Shown here piece after piece: positions 30,978 to 34,103 of a stretch of 34,103 nucleotides of DNA; positions within the stretch are counted from its first letter, which is position 1, and each line of letters opens with the position of its first letter. Location: assembly GCA_019456305.1 (NCBI GenBank), contig VRUD01000005.1:1-34103 (forward strand). The letters are read 5' to 3'. This DNA comes from Cytophagales bacterium (GTDB lineage: Bacteria > Bacteroidota > Bacteroidia > Cytophagales > VRUD01). The notes beneath the pieces were generated by a model, which saw only the letters and a list, made by a program, of their open reading frames with translations, did no database searches and was not told where the DNA came from. A program made the translations under genes and the position numbers.

Positions 30978-33626
30978 TTAATAACGAATAATTATTTTTC
31001 TAATGACAGTTGAATCTCCATCAGTAACTTTAATGAAATACATCCCGTTACTTTGATCGAACATGTCAATAGTTACATGGTGCTCGTTGGGGCTCAACCG
31101 GACATTTTTAACCAATTTGCCAAAGATATCGTAAACAAAAATATCTTTAGCGCCAGTCTGCTCATTGGCAAAAATGATATTAAAATAGCCCGAAGAAGGA
31201 TTGGGGTAAATTTTTATGCTGCCAAAGTCAATGAACTCATTTATATTACTTACTATTCCTATAATAACTGTGTCAGTGACACTTTCACTACAAAGTATAT
31301 CCGCCACAGTTATTATGTACGTTCCTGAACCAAGGCCGGTTGCTAAAGGAGTAGTTTGAGTTGAATCATCATTCCACTGGTAGGTATAAACTCCGGAGCC
31401 ACCAAGAACAGAAGCAATAGCTGTACCATCATTACAAGCCGGACAGGTTGCATCGGACGAAGAAGTTATTACAGAAAGCGCTGCCGGTTCACCAATAATA
31501 ACCGTTGTAGTGGAAGTGTCACCGGTTGAATCGATCACTGCCACACTATAAGTACCAGCACAAAGTCCGGTGGCTGTAGCTGTAGTTTGAACAGAATCAT
31601 CATCCCACAAATATGTAAAAGGGGGAATTTGATTAGCGCTGCCGATTGCCGTAGCCTGGCCATTGCAGGTCCCTTTACATGAAACATCCATTGCTGAGGT
31701 AATAAAGGCACAGTTTTCAGAGGTACAGTTTGATATCCTTATATTATCTATCTGAGTTTTATGGGTAAAGCCAAAGAAATTATATAACAGATTGGCGCCC
31801 TCAAAAGTGATTTTCATTATGTTCGTTGAAGTATCAATATATGAGGTCAAATCAAATATGTTATGCTTCCAGATATTTTCAAAATTAATACTACTTGGGT
31901 TGAAACATGTGTCAAGTTGTACACCATTTACCAATACATGAAAATTGGTGAGTGATGGATCCCATTGAAACCATTGCCTGATATCAAATTCAAGATACAA
32001 CGTGTCATATCCGGTTGTATTTACAGTTAAAATAGCAGATGAAGAATAATCAGCATTAATGGTGAATGTGCTTTCGCAGCCAAAAGTAGTATCCCAGCCT
32101 GAAAAATTACCAGAAGAACCGGCAAAAAATAATCCTATACTACCACTTTTGCCTTCTGAACTTTTTATTTCAGCATGAGAATTAATATCACTGATTATAC
32201 ACAATGAAGCGCTGGTATCTTCAAAGTCTTCAAAATAGGGAACTGAAACAATTCCTGTCACATCAGTGAGAGCAATGAAGTCACTTATTGTATTGCTGCC
32301 AATATTATTATAGGCATTTAATGTTACAGTATATATGCCCGGGTTAGTAAAAATATGAGTAGGCATATAATTCGTAGAAGTATTATTGGGTGAAGCTGGA
32401 TCTCCAAAATCCCAAAAAACAGAATCAGCATTGATGCTGCTGTTTTTAAAAGTGACTTCATAAGGGGAGCAGCCTTTGATATTAGCTACTGAAAATGATG
32501 CAGCGGGAGGTTGTGTATGCGGTCCTTGTCTCATTACAAACAACCCGTATGTAATATCACATCCTAAAATATTGCCTGAAGGCAGGAAAGGATATACTCC
32601 CCAACACCCGTTATAACCGCCATAACCAATATTATCAGGATAGGTGTCATAATAAGAAACCTGAGTGGCTAGTGTATCATTTGTAATATCAAAAACCTGG
32701 ACGCCATCTTCATAATAAGCGATATAAACACTATCACCTTTGATAAAGGGATTGTGAGCCATTGCGCCTGTATTTGAACGAAAAACGCTCTTTAACACAG
32801 GGTTGGAAATATCGGATATATCATAGATCTTTAAACCGCTGCCCTGTGTTTCATCAGCAAATATCAATGTGTTGCCATCTTCTGTTACCCAGGAGGAGTG
32901 ATTGTAACCTTGTTCAGGGTAAGTTGTGATGCTGCTGATCAGCTGAGGACTAACGGGATTGGTTAAATCATAGATAAAAAATCCGTCATTACCATTAGAG
33001 CAGTAGGCAGTATCATTTCTAACATAAGCATCATGGACATACATCCCTGATAAATTCACAGTAGCTAAAAGGGTGGGATTTTCAGGGTTAGTAGCTATAT
33101 CCAGCACCTTCATACTCCATGAAAAGTCTCCCAAAATATACAACCTACCGCTGGCAGTATCGATAAAATTGGTATGTGCATTTGAAAAAAAAATATTACT
33201 GTCGAAAACTTTATCTACAGAATCCGGCAGATACTGCAGGTCAAAAATTTGAAGAGAACCGGTGCCCTCGTCAGTTACTCCATAGCAATAATTTTTGTAT
33301 GTTTTATAATCTCTGTGTATTCCACCTGTATTTTTTCCAGGTTCTTTATCACATAGTACCGGATTATATGGATCGGTCACATCCACAAAATAGGTGTAAT
33401 CTTCATTGCCAAAAATAGCATATTCATTACCCGTAGAATCCACATATCCCCATACATCGTTGTAATTCAAATTAACAGTAGTATCTTTCCAATTTGACAA
33501 TAAAGTCATATTTGAAGAGACCTGGGAGAAACAGTTGGCAGTTGGCAGTTGGCAGTAAGCAGTCAGAAATACTGCTGCTATTACAGCTTTTGCCTTTCTT
33601 TGTGAAATTTTTGTAATTGTTTTCAT
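30978..33626 (-). CDS. Choice-of-anchor B family T9SS protein with PKD and SprB-type repeats
   Basis: The order is: signal peptide; an LVIVD-type propeller at about 40-370 (GYVDSTGNEYAIFGNEDYTYFVDVTDP, DAYVRNDTAYCSNGNDGFFIYDLTNP), as in choice-of-anchor B proteins; a PKD domain at about 375-455 (SFSVANIKGCSPYEVTFKNSS, VFWDFGDP); a jelly-roll-like region; two SprB-type repeats at about 640-785 (DVSCKGTCNGQATAIG, GTYSVAVIDSTGDT); and a T9SS sorting domain (IKIYPNPSSGYFNIIF...GMYFIKV). It is probably cell-surface or released. The signal peptide core and cleavage region (LTAYCQLPTANCFSQ) are encoded by a GCCAACT heptamer run. Confidence 0.92.
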   Translation of the reverse strand: MKTITKISQRKAKAVIAAVFLTAYCQLPTANCFSQVSSNMTLLSNWKDTTVNLNYNDVWGYVDSTGNEYAIFGNEDYTYFVDVTDPYNPVLCDKEPGKNTGGIHRDYKTYKNYCYGVTDEGTGSLQIFDLQYLPDSVDKVFDSNIFFSNAHTNFIDTASGRLYILGDFSWSMKVLDIATNPENPTLLATVNLSGMYVHDAYVRNDTAYCSNGNDGFFIYDLTNPVSPQLISSITTYPEQGYNHSSWVTEDGNTLIFADETQGSGLKIYDISDISNPVLKSVFRSNTGAMAHNPFIKGDSVYIAYYEDGVQVFDITNDTLATQVSYYDTYPDNIGYGGYNGCWGVYPFLPSGNILGCDITYGLFVMRQGPHTQPPAASFSVANIKGCSPYEVTFKNSSINADSVFWDFGDPASPNNTSTNYMPTHIFTNPGIYTVTLNAYNNIGSNTISDFIALTDVTGIVSVPYFEDFEDTSASLCIISDINSHAEIKSSEGKSGSIGLFFAGSSGNFSGWDTTFGCESTFTINADYSSSAILTVNTTGYDTLYLEFDIRQWFQWDPSLTNFHVLVNGVQLDTCFNPSSINFENIWKHNIFDLTSYIDTSTNIMKITFEGANLLYNFFGFTHKTQIDNIRISNCTSENCAFITSAMDVSCKGTCNGQATAIGSANQIPPFTYLWDDDSVQTTATATGLCAGTYSVAVIDSTGDTSTTTVIIGEPAALSVITSSSDATCPACNDGTAIASVLGGSGVYTYQWNDDSTQTTPLATGLGSGTYIITVADILCSESVTDTVIIGIVSNINEFIDFGSIKIYPNPSSGYFNIIFANEQTGAKDIFVYDIFGKLVKNVRLSPNEHHVTIDMFDQSNGMYFIKVTDGDSTVIRKIIIRY
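33531..33565. repeat. CAGTTGG heptamer run encoding part of a signal peptide
   Basis: Three exact and two degenerate 7-bp units (on the coding strand ACTGCTT, ACTGCCA x3, ACTGTTT) encode residues 22-32 of the T9SS protein. The same heptamer builds the 60-bp palindrome in menD. Confidence 0.85.
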
Positions 33627-33678
33627 CGTAAAATAAATTAAAATTCTGTTGCGCTAAAATACACAAAAAGTTGCAACA

Positions 33679-33768
33679 TTAAGCTTTAGGAACATATTTC
33701 ATTACTTTGGTTAATTTTGCCTCAAGCTCTTTGTTTTTTTTCTTTATAGAAGATATCTGTTGATTTTC
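33679..33768 (-). other. In-frame continuation behind an amber codon
   Basis: After the TAG at 33769-33771 the same frame stays open for 29 codons to a TAA at 33679-33681. It encodes more coiled-coil-like sequence (ENQQISSIKKKNKELEAKL, ending KYVPKA). This looks like the original C-terminus of the gene at 33769-34103. Confidence 0.6.
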
Positions 33769-34103
33769 CTACTCTTTATTATCTAATACTGACATAAATC
33801 TGCCTATTTTTAAACTCAGTGCAATAATAAGAGCAGTTATTGCAACTATAAATGTTCCTAAAAAACCAAATATTGACCATGTAGTTGTATTTAAAGTATC
33901 AATTCTTTGATCTACATAACCAATTCTTTGATAAATTCTTTGATCTAAATAATCAATTTTTTGATCAATTCGTTTAATTTCTGCTTTGAATGTCTGCTCT
34001 AACTTGATTTGATTCTTTTCAATCTCTGTTACTTTCTTATCAATTTCTATCAGTTTCTTATAAATTTGGGCGTTACTTACCTGCTCATTCGCAGAGGCAT
34101 AAT
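33769..34103 (-). CDS. Coiled-coil membrane-anchored protein (5' end outside window, possible premature amber stop)
   Basis: The frame runs in from the right edge. The first visible residues (YASANEQVSNAQIYKKL) look like the region after a signal peptide cleavage. A charged coiled coil follows, with tandem short repeats (KRIDQKIDYLDQRIYQRIG, YVDQRIDTL) and one membrane segment (WSIFGFLGTFIVAITALIIAL). The protein then stops at an amber codon after MSVLDNKE. The family is not recognised. The layout suggests an exported coiled-coil stalk anchored near its C-terminus. Confidence 0.65.
   Translation of the reverse strand, partial: YASANEQVSNAQIYKKLIEIDKKVTEIEKNQIKLEQTFKAEIKRIDQKIDYLDQRIYQRIGYVDQRIDTLNTTTWSIFGFLGTFIVAITALIIALSLKIGRFMSVLDNKE

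Noticed and set aside
30071-31328. Antisense ORFs within the SDR and T9SS genes
   Set aside because: No domain character; they follow from codon bias of the real genes.

Overview
The window looks like a chromosomal segment of a low-GC member of the Bacteroidota. Two large secreted proteins end in type IX secretion (T9SS) sorting domains. Two lipoproteins have Bacteroidota-style signal peptides. There is a Bat (VWA/TPR) gene pair, a futalosine-independent menaquinone (men) cluster and a phenylacetyl-CoA epoxidase (paa) operon, and several -7 boxes fit the Bacteroidota TAnnTTTG pattern. Ferritin plus paa suggests at least partly aerobic life. No tRNA, rRNA, CRISPR array or transposase was seen.

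Layout. 1-2.6 kb: 3' part of a giant repeat-built T9SS adhesin carrying a C-type-lectin-like domain. 2.6-3.7 kb: a KilA-N gene between two identical 20-bp direct repeats. 3.7-6.2 kb: hisS, a small basic protein, and a toxin-antitoxin locus in which a HigB remnant is fused in frame to the antitoxin of a RelE-type pair. 6.3-11 kb: phosphoesterase, pyrE, NUDIX hydrolase, batB-batC and a histidine phosphatase. 11.1-18.4 kb: menaquinone genes menI, menF, menD, menB and menE, with a SiaC-like regulator and a small membrane protein among them; menA and menC are not here. 18.7-23.7 kb: ferritin, a beta-propeller lipoprotein, an LRR protein, a secreted propeller protein and a YbjN-like secreted protein. 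24-27.7 kb: paaA, a DUF5678/retropepsin-like pair, a double-domain paaB, paaC and paaD; no paaE follows. 27.8-34.1 kb: a lipoprotein, a PLP decarboxylase, an SDR, a second large T9SS protein, and a coiled-coil membrane protein cut by the window edge with an apparent amber stop.

The most striking property is a dense population of palindromic and short-period (mostly 7-bp) repeats. Most larger gaps hold at least one hairpin-forming element, often nested and of different sequence families. The same kinds of element also sit in frame inside conserved enzymes: menF, menD (twice), menE and the PLP decarboxylase. They also supply protein ends: the C-termini of PaaB, MenE and the NUDIX protein, and the core of a T9SS signal peptide. 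This resembles the protein-coding palindromic elements known from Rickettsia (RPEs), but the sequences here are different. No mobilising enzyme is visible; the only nuclease-like trace is a truncated DUF559 (Vsr-like) fragment directly beside the largest hairpin.

All functional calls are from reading sequence motifs only; no database search was run.
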